Below, piece after piece: positions 8,683 through 16,473 of a stretch of 37,230 nucleotides of DNA. The notes beneath the pieces were generated by a model, which saw nothing but the letters and a program-made list of their open reading frames with translations, made no database searches and was not told where the DNA came from. The stretch is from SVEL01 sp045126475 (GTDB lineage Bacteria; Bacillota; Clostridia; Lachnospirales; Lachnospiraceae). Position numbers and translations under genes: made by a program. The stretch lies in the NCBI GenBank assembly GCA_045126475.1, contig JBGVOL010000044.1, forward strand, positions 1 to 37,230, given 5' to 3'. How positions within the stretch are numbered: position 1 is the first letter of the stretch; each line of letters begins with the position of its first letter.

Positions 8683-9381
8683 CTAACCTTCCTGTTTCCC
8701 GTTTCTTTTTAAGGCAAGTATCGCCTCATATGCCGCCTGCTGTTCGGCTCTCTTCTTTGTTCCGCCGACACCTTTTCCAAGAACAACATTTTTAAACACT
8801 GCCTGCACCTCAAAGGACTTATTGTGGTCAGGGCCTGTCTCTTTTACGAGCACATATTCAACTCGCTCTTTATACTTCTTTTGTACCATTTCCTGAAGTA
8901 TGGTCTTGCTATCATAAAAGAGATGTTTGTTCTCTATATCATTTAAAACAAATTTCAAAATGAACTCTTTTGCATTAGCAAAACCACCATCTAAATAGAT
9001 TGCACCTATAAGTGCCTCCAGGGCATCTGATATTATGGAATCTCTGAATCTTCCGCCTGTATTTTCTTCTCCGTGTCCCAGTTTTATATAATCATTCAGT
9101 TTAAAACACCTTGCTGATTCTGCCAATGTAGGCTCACAGACAAGGCTTGCTCTCAATCTTGTAAGCTCACCCTCCGGTTTTGACTCATATTCATAGAATA
9201 AAAACTCACTGGACGCAAGTTCGAGAACCGCATCTCCCAGAAATTCCAGTCTTTCATTATTCTTGTGTTTTCCAAGCTTATTATCATTTGAATATGAGCT
9301 GTGCGTCATTGCAAGCTCAAGCAATGACTTGTTTTTGAAGGAATATCCAATATTTTTTTCAAGTTCCTCTAACGTTTTCAT
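8683..9381 (-). CDS. rnc: Ribonuclease III
   Basis: Double-stranded RNA endonuclease that processes rRNA precursors, some mRNAs and antisense duplexes. The 232-residue protein has the signature NERLEFLGDAVLELASSEFLF near residue 40, with the catalytic Glu/Asp residues, the second acidic cluster in DALEALIGAIYLDGG near 115, and a C-terminal double-stranded RNA-binding domain ending GTKKRAEQQAAYEAILAL. The ATG at 9381 is preferred over one at 9441: AGGAAGG precedes it and MKTLEELEKNIGYSF matches the family start, whereas the longer frame runs through a hairpin. That hairpin between acpP and rnc could be a self-cleavage site. The smc gene follows after 3 bases. Confidence 0.96.
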   Translation of the reverse strand: MKTLEELEKNIGYSFKNKSLLELAMTHSSYSNDNKLGKHKNNERLEFLGDAVLELASSEFLFYEYESKPEGELTRLRASLVCEPTLAESARCFKLNDYIKLGHGEENTGGRFRDSIISDALEALIGAIYLDGGFANAKEFILKFVLNDIENKHLFYDSKTILQEMVQKKYKERVEYVLVKETGPDHNKSFEVQAVFKNVVLGKGVGGTKKRAEQQAAYEAILALKRNGKQEG

Positions 9382-9416
9382 TCCTTTGCCTTCCTGTATT
9401 CTTCCACCTATATTAT

Positions 9417-9448
9417 AATAAGAATGGAGACTTTTCCCCATTCTTATT
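9417..9448 (-). promoter_or_regulatory. Perfect 11-bp stem-loop in the acpP-rnc gap
   Basis: AATAAGAATGG (9417-9427) and CCATTCTTATT (9438-9448) are exact reverse complements around a 10-base loop, 36 bases upstream of the rnc start and 29 bases after the acpP stop. No U-run follows on the transcribed strand, so it is a poor intrinsic terminator. An RNase III processing or autoregulatory site is plausible by analogy with E. coli rnc, where RNase III cuts a leader stem. That reading is an inference. Confidence 0.55.
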
Positions 9449-9477
9449 GTAAAATCACACTATATAGTTAACAGAAA

Positions 9478-9708
9478 TTAATTTAAAGCGTTCTTTATCT
9501 GTTCAACAGCGTCTGCAACTGTTACGATTTTCTCAGCTTCCTCGTTTGGAATCTCAATATCGAACTCTTCCTCTATACCCATAATAATCTGGAATACGTC
9601 AAGTGAATCTGCTCCCAAATCATCAATGAATGTAGACTCCATTGTGATTTCATCTGTCTCAATGTTTAATACCTCTGCAATAATGTTCTGTAACTTTTCA
9701 AATTCCAT
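9478..9708 (-). CDS. acpP: Acyl carrier protein
   Basis: Small acidic carrier that holds growing fatty acyl chains on a phosphopantetheine arm. The 76-residue product contains the attachment motif GADSLDVFQIIM with the modified serine near residue 37, and the acidic helix II typical of the family. The ATG at 9708 (MEFEKLQNIIAEVLN) is preferred to the one at 9726 because AAAGGAAG is correctly placed and 76 residues is the usual size. It sits 36 bases behind plsX, which uses acyl-ACP as substrate, so the two are probably cotranscribed. A stem-loop separates it from rnc. Confidence 0.97.
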   Translation of the reverse strand: MEFEKLQNIIAEVLNIETDEITMESTFIDDLGADSLDVFQIIMGIEEEFDIEIPNEEAEKIVTVADAVEQIKNALN

Positions 9709-9744
9709 AATAAAACTTCCTTTCATAATAAATATTAAATTTAA

Positions 9745-10758
9745 TTAATTTTCCAAAAGATTAATATTTTCTCTTATCTTTTCATTAATCCTCTGATTTT
9801 TAAAGGTTATACACTGTAATATAGAATTTTTAACCTCTATGGCTTTTGAACTTCCGTGTGTCTTGACAACAAGACCGTTTAAGCCTAAAAGCGGAGCTCC
9901 GCCATACTCATCTGCCTGAAATGTTTTCAATGTCTTTTTAAGTGCCGGTTTGATAAGAACTGCACCTATCTTACTTCTGAGCGTGCTCATGAGACCTTCT
10001 TTCACTTTACCGATAAGTGTTGCTCCGAGGCCTTCATAAAGTTTTAAAATGACATTTCCAACAAACGCTTCACATACAATAACGTCTGCATAGCCTGACG
10101 GTATATCCCTGGCTTCAATACTTCCTATAAAATTAATATCAGGGCAATTTTTTAACAAAGGAAATGTCTCATGTACAAGGGCATTACCCTTCTCTTCCTC
10201 TGCTCCGATATTAACTATAGCCACTCTTGGTTTTTCTATGCCAATAACATTTTCCATATAGATTGAACCCATCTTTGCAAATTGTACAAGATGGCTTGGT
10301 CTGGCATCAACGTTGGCACCACAGTCAATAAGAAGTGACACTCCGTTTTTTGTTGGAATAAGCGGTGCTAAAGGTGGTCTTTCAATACCTTTTATTCTTC
10401 CTACAATAACCTGTCCTCCGACAAGTATTGCACCTGAACTTCCTGCAGAAACTAATGCATCAGCTTCACCGTGTTTAACCATATTCATGGCAACAACTAT
10501 TGATGAATCCTTTTTTCCTTTAATCGCTTTTACAGGAGGCTCTTCCGTTTCAATAACTTCTGTTGCATTGACAACAATGATTCTCTCTTTGTCGTACTCA
10601 TACTTTGCCAATTCCTCACAGACTCTGCTCTCAATGCCCACCAGTTTTACAACAACAGCACTATTTTCATTGACAGCCTCGACTGCTCCCTTGACAATCT
10701 CAACAGGCGCGTTGTCTCCTCCCATAGCATCAACTGCTACGATAGTCTTTTCTTCCAA
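9745..10758 (-). CDS. plsX: Phosphate acyltransferase PlsX
   Basis: Converts acyl-ACP to acyl-phosphate, the acyl donor for PlsY in phosphatidic acid synthesis; a peripheral membrane enzyme. The 337-residue protein has the family N-terminus IVAVDAMGGDNAP, SAGSSGAILVG, LIDCGANVDARPSHLVQFA, and VCEAFVGNVILKLYEG. The start codon is a TTG at 10758, supported by GGAGGG 6 bases upstream and by the absence of an ATG or GTG that would preserve the conserved N-terminus. A sigma-A promoter lies 42 bases ahead, so plsX-acpP has its own start although rpmF lies just upstream on the same strand. Confidence 0.96.
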   Translation of the reverse strand: MEEKTIVAVDAMGGDNAPVEIVKGAVEAVNENSAVVVKLVGIESRVCEELAKYEYDKERIIVVNATEVIETEEPPVKAIKGKKDSSIVVAMNMVKHGEADALVSAGSSGAILVGGQVIVGRIKGIERPPLAPLIPTKNGVSLLIDCGANVDARPSHLVQFAKMGSIYMENVIGIEKPRVAIVNIGAEEEKGNALVHETFPLLKNCPDINFIGSIEARDIPSGYADVIVCEAFVGNVILKLYEGLGATLIGKVKEGLMSTLRSKIGAVLIKPALKKTLKTFQADEYGGAPLLGLNGLVVKTHGSSKAIEVKNSILQCITFKNQRINEKIRENINLLEN

Positions 10759-10800
10759 AATTTATCCCTCCACTTATATATTGTAAAGTTCACAAATGAT

Positions 10801-10829
10801 ACTATACTAGATAAATTTGTATAAATCAA
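10801..10829 (-). promoter_or_regulatory. Promoter for plsX-acpP
   Basis: On the minus strand TTGATT (10824-10829) and TATAGT (10801-10806) are 17 bases apart, between the rpmF terminator and the plsX ribosome binding site. I saw no FapR-type operator next to it. Confidence 0.65.
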
Positions 10830-10842
10830 CCTTCTTAACATA

Positions 10843-10891
10843 TTTTTTAAAATAAAAATAAACCGCGATTGTTTTATTACAACCGCGGTTT
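10843..10891 (-). terminator. Intrinsic terminator of yceD-rpmF
   Basis: On the minus strand AAACCGCGGTTG pairs with CAATCGCGGTTT (10880-10891 with 10860-10871, one G-T wobble) around an 8-base loop, followed by a T-rich tract at 10845-10859. It begins 7 bases after the rpmF stop. Confidence 0.85.
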
Positions 10892-10898
10892 AATCTAA

Positions 10899-11078
10899 TT
10901 AATCAACTGCTACGATTTCCTTCTTGTTGTAGCTTCCACAAGCCTTACATACTCTGTGAGGCATCATTAATGCGCCACACTTTGAGCACTTTACAAGATT
11001 TGGAGCAGCCATCTTCCAGTTTGCTCTTCTCTTGTCTCTTCTTGCTTTTGAAGTTTTATTCTTTGGACAAATAGACAT
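10899..11078 (-). CDS. rpmF: 50S ribosomal protein L32
   Basis: A 59-residue component of the large ribosomal subunit. The product starts MSICPKNKTSKARRDKRRAN and carries two CxxC zinc-binding pairs, CSKCGALMMPHRVCKACG near residues 31-48, making it the zinc-binding (C+) form. The ATG at 11078 is preceded by a GGAGG that overlaps the end of yceD, 3 bases upstream. The yceD-rpmF pair is a very common arrangement. A strong terminator follows directly, so plsX is transcribed separately. Confidence 0.97.
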   Translation of the reverse strand: MSICPKNKTSKARRDKRRANWKMAAPNLVKCSKCGALMMPHRVCKACGSYNKKEIVAVD

Positions 11079-11081
11079 GGT

Positions 11082-11609
11082 TTACACCTCCTTAAAGCTA
11101 TTAAAGACCTCCAGGGCTTTCGCCATTCTTGGGTCTAATTCTGTGGTATCACAACCACAACTTCCATGGTTGAGATTTGTGCCACATCTATTACAAATTC
11201 CCTTACAGTTTTCACTGCAAAGAACTTTCATAGGTAAATTCACTAAAATCTCACCGTGAGCGAACTTTTCAACATCAAAGTCTGTTCCTGATATAAAATC
11301 AGTCTCATCCAATGCTCTTTCCTCTTCCGAAAGTGTATCGCTCAAGTTAACTTCTCTAGAAGTCTGTATTTTCAATTGTGTGCGAACATCCTCTAAACAC
11401 CTGTCACATGGTATGCTCAGTGTCACATCAATATCTGCTTCCACCATAACCTTACCGTCACCGACATTTGTAAAAACAAATGACATTGGCTTCTTATCTG
11501 TTATAGGAAAACTTCCAAGTCTGGACACAAACTCATCCATCTCCAATTCAGTTTCGAGTCTTTTCACCTTACCCTCGCAGGATAAGAGTGCATGTAAATC
11601 AATCAGCAT
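11082..11609 (-). CDS. yceD: YceD/DUF177 family protein, 23S rRNA accumulation protein
   Basis: A 175-residue member of the YceD (DUF177) family, associated with 23S rRNA accumulation in bacteria and found next to rpmF in most genomes. The sequence has a beta-rich N-terminal half, a CDRCLE motif near residue 73, and a C-terminal cysteine cluster CSENCKGICNRCGTNLNHGS that could hold a metal; not every member has this cluster. It is the first gene of a two-gene operon with rpmF, three bases apart, behind a near-consensus promoter. The molecular role is not well established. Confidence 0.92.
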   Translation of the reverse strand: MLIDLHALLSCEGKVKRLETELEMDEFVSRLGSFPITDKKPMSFVFTNVGDGKVMVEADIDVTLSIPCDRCLEDVRTQLKIQTSREVNLSDTLSEEERALDETDFISGTDFDVEKFAHGEILVNLPMKVLCSENCKGICNRCGTNLNHGSCGCDTTELDPRMAKALEVFNSFKEV

Positions 11610-11639
11610 AAAATACCTCTTTTAAATCGCACCTTGAAC

Positions 11640-11668
11640 ATTATAACTATATGTTGTGTCTTTGTCAA
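11640..11668 (-). promoter_or_regulatory. Near-consensus sigma-A promoter for yceD-rpmF
   Basis: TTGACA (11663-11668) and TATAAT (11640-11645) on the minus strand are exactly 17 bases apart, in the 92-base gap between ackA and yceD. Both hexamers match consensus fully, as expected for a ribosomal protein operon. Confidence 0.85.
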
Positions 11669-11701
11669 CCGAAAACTACATTTTTTTTAAATTTGTTTCT
11701 A

Positions 11702-12895
11702 TTATACAAGAGCCAATGTCTCCTGTGCAATTTTCAGTTCTTCGTTTGTAGGGATAACCAGCACTTTAACCTTTGAATCTGCTGTGGAAATTGTTCCCTG
11801 AACTCCTCTGCACTTATCATTTGCTTCTTCGTCAATTGTTATACCAAGATATCCGAAATACTGGCATATACGTGTTCTCATAGCAGCGTCATTCTCGCCT
11901 ACGCCTGCTGTAAAGACGATTGCATCAACACCGTTCATGGCAGCAACATATGAACCAACATACTTTGCAATTCTGTATGCAAATGCATCAAGAGTTATCT
12001 GTGCTCTGTGATTTCCTTCCTTTGCAGCCTTTGTTACATCTCTTAAATCACTTGAAACCCCGCTGAGTCCGAGAAGACCTGACTTCTTATTAAGAATATT
12101 TAACATCTCATTTATGTCCTTGCCCTCTTTGTTTGCAACAAACTGAATAGCTGCAGGATCAATATCACCGCTTCTTGTTCCCATAATAAGACCTTCAAGT
12201 GGGGTAAGTCCCATACTTGTGTCTACACATTTACCGTTTACTACTGCCGAACATGAACCGCCGTTACCGATATGGCAAACAATTACTTTTGAATTGTTCT
12301 TGTCAAGACCGGCCACTTCTATAGCTTTATTAGAAACGAATGCGTGGCTTGTTCCGTGGAATCCGTATTTTCTGATGCCGTATTTCTCATAATATTCATA
12401 TGGGACAGCATACATATAAGCCTTCTCAGGCATTGTCTGGTGGAAAGCTGTATCAAATACTGCTACGTTCTTTACTCCCGGCATAGCCTGCTCACAGGCC
12501 TCTATACCGATGAGGTTTGCAGGATTATGTAATGGTCCGAACTCAAAGCACTCACGTATTGTTGCCTTAACATCCTCATTTACAACTACAGAATCAATAT
12601 ATTTCTGTGCTGCATGAAGAACTCTGTGTCCTACCGCCGTAATTTCGCTGACATCCGAAATAACACCGTGAACAGGGTCAACAAGCATATCAAGAACCAT
12701 CTGTACTGCCACCTTATGATCAGGCATGTCCTTTTCCACTACACACGAATCCTTTCCTGTTGGCTTATGTGTAAGTACTGAACCCTCAATACCGATTCTC
12801 TCACAAAGTCCCTTTGCCATTACGCTCTCATGTTCCATATCAAAAAGTTGGTACTTAAGTGATGAACTTCCGCAGTTTATTACTAAAATCTTCAT
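11702..12895 (-). CDS. ackA: Acetate kinase
   Basis: Interconverts acetyl phosphate plus ADP and acetate plus ATP, the substrate-level phosphorylation step of acetate formation. The 397-residue protein has the ASKHA-fold start MKILVINCGSSSLKYQLF, the catalytic-region GHRVLHAA and FDTAFHQTMPE, the ATP loop HIGNGGSCSAV, and FTAGVGEND near the C-terminus. Length is typical. It lies 36 bases behind pta and almost certainly shares its transcript. Confidence 0.98.
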   Translation of the reverse strand: MKILVINCGSSSLKYQLFDMEHESVMAKGLCERIGIEGSVLTHKPTGKDSCVVEKDMPDHKVAVQMVLDMLVDPVHGVISDVSEITAVGHRVLHAAQKYIDSVVVNEDVKATIRECFEFGPLHNPANLIGIEACEQAMPGVKNVAVFDTAFHQTMPEKAYMYAVPYEYYEKYGIRKYGFHGTSHAFVSNKAIEVAGLDKNNSKVIVCHIGNGGSCSAVVNGKCVDTSMGLTPLEGLIMGTRSGDIDPAAIQFVANKEGKDINEMLNILNKKSGLLGLSGVSSDLRDVTKAAKEGNHRAQITLDAFAYRIAKYVGSYVAAMNGVDAIVFTAGVGENDAAMRTRICQYFGYLGITIDEEANDKCRGVQGTISTADSKVKVLVIPTNEELKIAQETLALV

Positions 12896-12931
12896 ATCAA
12901 TCTCCTTATATGTTTTCTTGGAAAATCTGTG

Positions 12932-13921
12932 TTACTGAGCCTGTACTGCAGTAATAGCAATGACACCCACGATATCCTTTGCAGAACATCCTCTTGAAAG
13001 GTCATTGACAGGCTTTGCAATACCCTGACACATCGGTCCGTAAGCTTCTGCCTTTGCAAGTCTCTGAACAAGCTTGTATCCAATGTTTCCTGCATCAAGG
13101 TCAGGGAAGATAAGAACATTTGCCTTTCCTGCAACTGTGCTGTCAGGAGCCTTTGATGCGCCGACACTTGGAACCATGGCTGCATCTGCCTGAAGCTCTC
13201 CGTCAATCTCAAACTGCGGAGCCATCTCCTTTGCAAGACGTGTAGCCTCTGCCACCTTATCTATGTCAGCATGCTTTGCACTTCCTTTTGTAGAATGAGA
13301 AAGCATTGCAACCTTTGGCTCTGCACCTACAAGTGCCTTAAAGCTCTCTGCTGACGAAACAGCTATAGCCGCAAGCTCTTCAGGGTTTGGATTCTGATTA
13401 AGTCCGCAGTCACCAAATACAAATGTACCGTTCTCACCATATTCACAGTTAGGAACATCCATAATGAAAAATGCAGAAACAAGCTTTGTACCGGGCTTTG
13501 TCTTTATAATCTGTAATGCAGGCTTAAGTGTATTTGCCGTAGAGTGGCATGCACCTGAAACAACACCGTCTGCATCACCGCATTTAACCATCATGCAGGC
13601 ATAGAACATATACTCTGTGTGAAGAAGCTTTGTTGCCTCCTCCTTTGTCATTCCCTTTGCCTTTCTAAGCTCCACGAATGTGTCAATATACTCCTCTGTC
13701 TTAGGGTATGTAGCAGGATCAACTATTGTTGCCTTTGAAATATCAAGTCCCTCGCTGTTCTTGGCAACCTCTTCCGGTGAACCGATGATAACAAGATTTG
13801 CCACATCCTCCGCAAGAACTTCTGCAGCTGCTTCAAATGTTCTTCTGTCCATAGACTCCGGCAAAACTATTGTCTTCTTGTTCTGCTTAGCTTTTTTCTT
13901 CATTTCATCAATAAATGCCAT
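12932..13921 (-). CDS. pta: Phosphate acetyltransferase
   Basis: Converts acetyl-CoA and phosphate to acetyl phosphate, supplying acetate kinase. The 329-residue product is the short Pta form without the N-terminal regulatory domains of E. coli Pta. Visible family blocks are KTIVLPESMDRRT, GDADGVVSGACHSTANTLKP, VFGDCGLNQNPNPEELAAIA and MLSHSTKGSAKH. The ATG at 13921 (MAFIDEMKKKAKQ) is chosen because AAGGAG precedes it by a suitable distance; the longer frame to 14002 would run through the predicted promoter and a hairpin. It heads a pta-ackA operon and is divergent from an XRE regulator. Confidence 0.97.
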   Translation of the reverse strand: MAFIDEMKKKAKQNKKTIVLPESMDRRTFEAAAEVLAEDVANLVIIGSPEEVAKNSEGLDISKATIVDPATYPKTEEYIDTFVELRKAKGMTKEEATKLLHTEYMFYACMMVKCGDADGVVSGACHSTANTLKPALQIIKTKPGTKLVSAFFIMDVPNCEYGENGTFVFGDCGLNQNPNPEELAAIAVSSAESFKALVGAEPKVAMLSHSTKGSAKHADIDKVAEATRLAKEMAPQFEIDGELQADAAMVPSVGASKAPDSTVAGKANVLIFPDLDAGNIGYKLVQRLAKAEAYGPMCQGIAKPVNDLSRGCSAKDIVGVIAITAVQAQ

Positions 13922-13939
13922 AACAAAATTCTCCTTTAC

Positions 13940-13963
13940 AAAAAATCGGGCATAAACATGCCC
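13940..13963 (-). promoter_or_regulatory. Terminator-like hairpin at the extreme 5' end of the pta transcript
   Basis: On the minus strand GGGCAT, a GTTT loop and ATGCCC (13963-13948) are followed by GA and six T residues. The predicted transcription start is only about 4 bases before the stem. That is close for normal attenuation, so a stabilising 5' stem-loop or early-termination control are both possible. Confidence 0.5.
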
Positions 13964-13973
13964 AGCTACGTTA

Positions 13974-14002
13974 ATTATAACTCTATAACACTTTGTATAC
14001 AA
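13974..14002 (-). promoter_or_regulatory. Promoter for pta-ackA
   Basis: Minus-strand TTGTAT (13997-14002) and a perfect TATAAT (13974-13979) are separated by 17 bases. It faces away from the XRE regulator promoter. Confidence 0.7.
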
Positions 14003-14066
14003 GTCGAAATTTGGAAATAATATGTATAAAAATCAATACAATATTCCCGTGCATACAACTTTATGT

Positions 14067-14126
14067 TGTGTAAATTAACACATTATATTTTTAGAATTTG
14101 CCCGAGCCTGCTGATAATATTATCAG
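14067..14126 (+). promoter_or_regulatory. XRE gene promoter with a 16-bp perfect palindrome on the -10
   Basis: CTGATAATATTATCAG at 14111-14126 is a perfect palindrome. It covers a plausible -10, GATAAT at 14113-14118, which is 17 bases from TTTAGA at 14090-14095. The position suits autorepression by the HTH protein encoded 34 bases downstream. A second, weaker dyad, TGTGT-N6-ACACA, is at 14067-14082. The -35 is poor. Confidence 0.55.
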
Positions 14127-14160
14127 TAATATAAATGAATATTATTGAGGTGACGATAAA

Positions 14161-14484
14161 ATGATAAAAAATCTGAAAAAGCTGAGAGAAGAACGTGGTC
14201 TCAGCCAGCAGAAACTTGCTGAACAGTTCGGCATATCACAGCAATCTATATACAAATACGAAAATGACCTGGCTGAACCTGATGTTGATATGTTAATTAG
14301 ATTTGCGGAATTCTTTTACACTTCTGTAGATTATCTTGTTGGACATGTGGACGAAGAAGATTTACAGTCTGTTGAACCTCTTACAAACAGTGAGATTCAC
14401 CACATAAGAATGTACAGAAGGTTGTCAAAAGTTCTTCAAAGGAACATTAACTCTATTATCGAAGAGATTGTTGAGGACAAATAA
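14161..14484 (+). CDS. XRE-family helix-turn-helix transcriptional regulator
   Basis: A 107-residue DNA-binding protein. Residues 1-62 form a Cro/CI-type HTH: LREERGLSQQKLAEQFGISQ is helices 1 to 3 and YKYENDLAEPDVDML completes the domain. The remaining 45 residues are a short charged helical tail without a recognisable sensor. A GAGG lies ahead of the ATG at 14161. It is the only plus-strand gene between pta and tmcAL, is divergent from pta-ackA, and is bounded by a strong terminator. The palindrome on its own promoter suggests autoregulation; whether it controls pta-ackA is unknown. Confidence 0.92.
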   Translation: MIKNLKKLREERGLSQQKLAEQFGISQQSIYKYENDLAEPDVDMLIRFAEFFYTSVDYLVGHVDEEDLQSVEPLTNSEIHHIRMYRRLSKVLQRNINSIIEEIVEDK

Positions 14485-14497
14485 GACTTGAAAATCG

Positions 14498-14535
14498 AAA
14501 GCCCCGGTGTTTTTCACCGAGGCTTTTGATTTTTT
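14498..14535. terminator. Bidirectional terminator between the XRE regulator and the beta-helix lipoprotein
   Basis: AAAGCCCCGGTG (14498-14509) pairs with CACCGAGGCTTT (14515-14526) with one mismatch and a 5-base loop. Six T residues follow on the plus strand at 14530-14535. On the minus strand a shorter T-run follows, so it can also serve the convergent lipoprotein gene. Confidence 0.85.
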
Positions 14536-14549
14536 AGCAGAACTATGGA

Positions 14550-16202
14550 TTATCTTCCACCGCCCGGGCGTCCGCCCATGCCGTTTTCATCCGTCGGGTG
14601 CTCCATCATGCCGTTCTCGTCCGTTGGGCGTTCTCCCATGTTGCCCTTGTCACCCGGCCAGTCATTCATTCCACCCTGCTGTCCGCCCATGCCACCCATA
14701 CCTCCTGTGGCATTTCCTGCTGTTGTAAGTGTACTATTCACTGTAAACGTAGCAGCTACTGTTCCTCCGGAATATTTTCCGCTGCAGATACCGTCAGTAA
14801 TTTCTCCCGACACTGTTCCACCTGTACTTACCGTATATGTCTCACCTGTCTTTAAATCTGCCGTACACAAGACAACATTATTAAATGATTTTGCAGCCTT
14901 AAATGTAACAAGAGAATTTCCGTTGCTGTCTGATATATTAACGAGTTCTCCTGCCTGCATATTCTGAGACAAACCAATCATCACACAATTTACAGAAGCG
15001 TTGTTTGGCATCTGTGCCATCTGCGAATATCCTACAGCAATGACAAAACCGCCTGTCATAGTACAGCCTGCATCGTAATCAAATGCACCGTTTCCTCCGT
15101 TTGCCGGTCCGTCAACAATTATATACCCATCATTAATCTCTATGGAGCCATTGGCATCAAGTCCATCTCCACTAGCATTTACATATACATAGCCGCCATT
15201 AAATACAAGGCTTCCCGTCGAACCTGCAAAATTATTCATTCCCGGTCTTCCGCCTGTTGACGGAGAATCATTTCCTCCGGCAGCATTAAATCCGTCATCT
15301 GAAGATGCAATATGAATATTTCCATCATTGACAACAATTTCAGTTGCCTCTATTCCCTCGTAACACTGCGCTATTACTATATCTCCACCATTTATTTCGA
15401 TGTAACTGTCTGCGTGTATTCCATCATCACCCGATGCAATATTGAAGGTTCCTCCGTTTATTACCATACATGTCTCTGCCTGAAATCCATCCTCTCCGGA
15501 TGTTATATCAAATTTTCCGCCTTCTATGATAATAAAGCCTTTGCCTTCATCGGTTGAATTGTCCGACTTAACCGCATCACCGCCCGCTTTTATAGTAATA
15601 TCGGTAGTAAGTACTGCGATTGAATCCTTACCCTTAATACCGTTGTTTACTGCCGTTACGTTTATTTTGCCTCCGGTTATTGTTAAATCGTCCTTTGAAG
15701 CTATACCATTGTTAAAATTTCCCGTAACGTTAAGTGTTCCGTTTCCTGATATAACAAGGTCATCTTTTGAGAATATGCATGCATTTGGTTCTTCCTTTTC
15801 CGCATCATCATATGTATAGTTCTCTCCGTCGGAAAATGTATTTGTGGTTCCTTCCACCAGTGAAAGCACCACCTTTTCTGCATTTTTCACATATATCGCC
15901 GCTGAGTCCGAACAGCTTACCTCCACACCGTTTAATATAAGTGTTACTACCTTTGTATCTGTATCCGGCACATCCACGATTATCTGCCCGTCACTTATTT
16001 TTCCTTCTAAAACATACTCACCTGACTCTGTTATGGTTACGGTTTCGTCACCAAGTGTAATAACATTAGCGTTGTTCTGATTACCTGATGTACCGTTTGT
16101 TGTCGCCTCATTTTTTTCTTCTCCGCTTCCTGACGAGCATCCGAACAATGTTGATAATGATAATGTTGCCACTGCCATTAAAGCTATTATCTTTCTTTTC
16201 AT
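14550..16202 (-). CDS. Cthe_2159-type (DUF4353) carbohydrate-binding beta-helix lipoprotein
   Basis: A 550-residue predicted surface lipoprotein. The N-terminus has a positively charged, hydrophobic signal and the lipobox LFGC with Cys22, followed by a Ser/Asn/Thr-rich linker. From about residue 50 to 400 there are successive roughly 20-residue turns of the form GG-x-I-x-I-x-S-x-DGI/DGF-x-A (for example GGTFNIASGDDGIHADSYIE), matching the right-handed beta-helix family typified by Clostridium thermocellum Cthe_2159, which binds cellulose and pectic polymers. The C-terminal 55 residues are low complexity, rich in Gly, Met and Asn, with two PTDENGM repeats. The ATG at 16202 follows GAGAGG. The leader contains three small hairpins. 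Polysaccharide binding is inferred from the family; no catalytic residues can be assigned. Confidence 0.88.
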   Translation of the reverse strand: MKRKIIALMAVATLSLSTLFGCSSGSGEEKNEATTNGTSGNQNNANVITLGDETVTITESGEYVLEGKISDGQIIVDVPDTDTKVVTLILNGVEVSCSDSAAIYVKNAEKVVLSLVEGTTNTFSDGENYTYDDAEKEEPNACIFSKDDLVISGNGTLNVTGNFNNGIASKDDLTITGGKINVTAVNNGIKGKDSIAVLTTDITIKAGGDAVKSDNSTDEGKGFIIIEGGKFDITSGEDGFQAETCMVINGGTFNIASGDDGIHADSYIEINGGDIVIAQCYEGIEATEIVVNDGNIHIASSDDGFNAAGGNDSPSTGGRPGMNNFAGSTGSLVFNGGYVYVNASGDGLDANGSIEINDGYIIVDGPANGGNGAFDYDAGCTMTGGFVIAVGYSQMAQMPNNASVNCVMIGLSQNMQAGELVNISDSNGNSLVTFKAAKSFNNVVLCTADLKTGETYTVSTGGTVSGEITDGICSGKYSGGTVAATFTVNSTLTTAGNATGGMGGMGGQQGGMNDWPGDKGNMGERPTDENGMMEHPTDENGMGGRPGGGR

Positions 16203-16233
16203 ATATACCTCTCTTCCTGTATGCAGTTAAACA

Positions 16234-16301
16234 GGCACACATGCCGTTTCACTCCATGTCGCTTGTTACTGTTCGCAGTCCTTCCACCTGCATTGGCAGG
16301 T
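16234..16301 (-). other. Three consecutive small hairpins in the lipoprotein leader
   Basis: On the minus strand, in order: ACCTGC-CAAT-GCAGGT (16301-16286), ACTG-CGAA-CAGT (16279-16268) and GGCA-TGTG-TGCC (16245-16234). All lie within the 230 bases before the ATG at 16202. The rest of the 16203-16473 gap holds the divergent promoter regions of this gene and tmcAL. I do not recognise a known riboswitch. Confidence 0.4.
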
Positions 16302-16473
16302 CTGATTTTGAAACATTTGCTTTACAAATCATATTTTACATAGTAATGTGATTGTTATGTGAAGTCATTAAGAAAACGATGTGTAAACTATTTATGTGTA
16401 ATATATTGAATTTTATATGTAATAATAGAATATGCTGACCAATAAATTTACAAATACCAAAAGGAATTTTATC

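Noticed and set aside
12892..13236. Minus-strand frame of 114 residues inside pta
   Set aside because: Out-of-frame shadow of a gene with complete, well-conserved motifs, with no independent start signals.
14067..14082. Rex or CcpA site between pta and the XRE gene (TGTGT-N6-ACACA)
   Set aside because: The dyad lacks the central CG of a cre site and does not match TTGTTAA-N4-TTAACAA well. It is kept only as a weak dyad.
16203..16473. c-di-GMP or other known riboswitch in front of the beta-helix lipoprotein
   Set aside because: Three small hairpins are present but no conserved riboswitch core was recognised on either strand.
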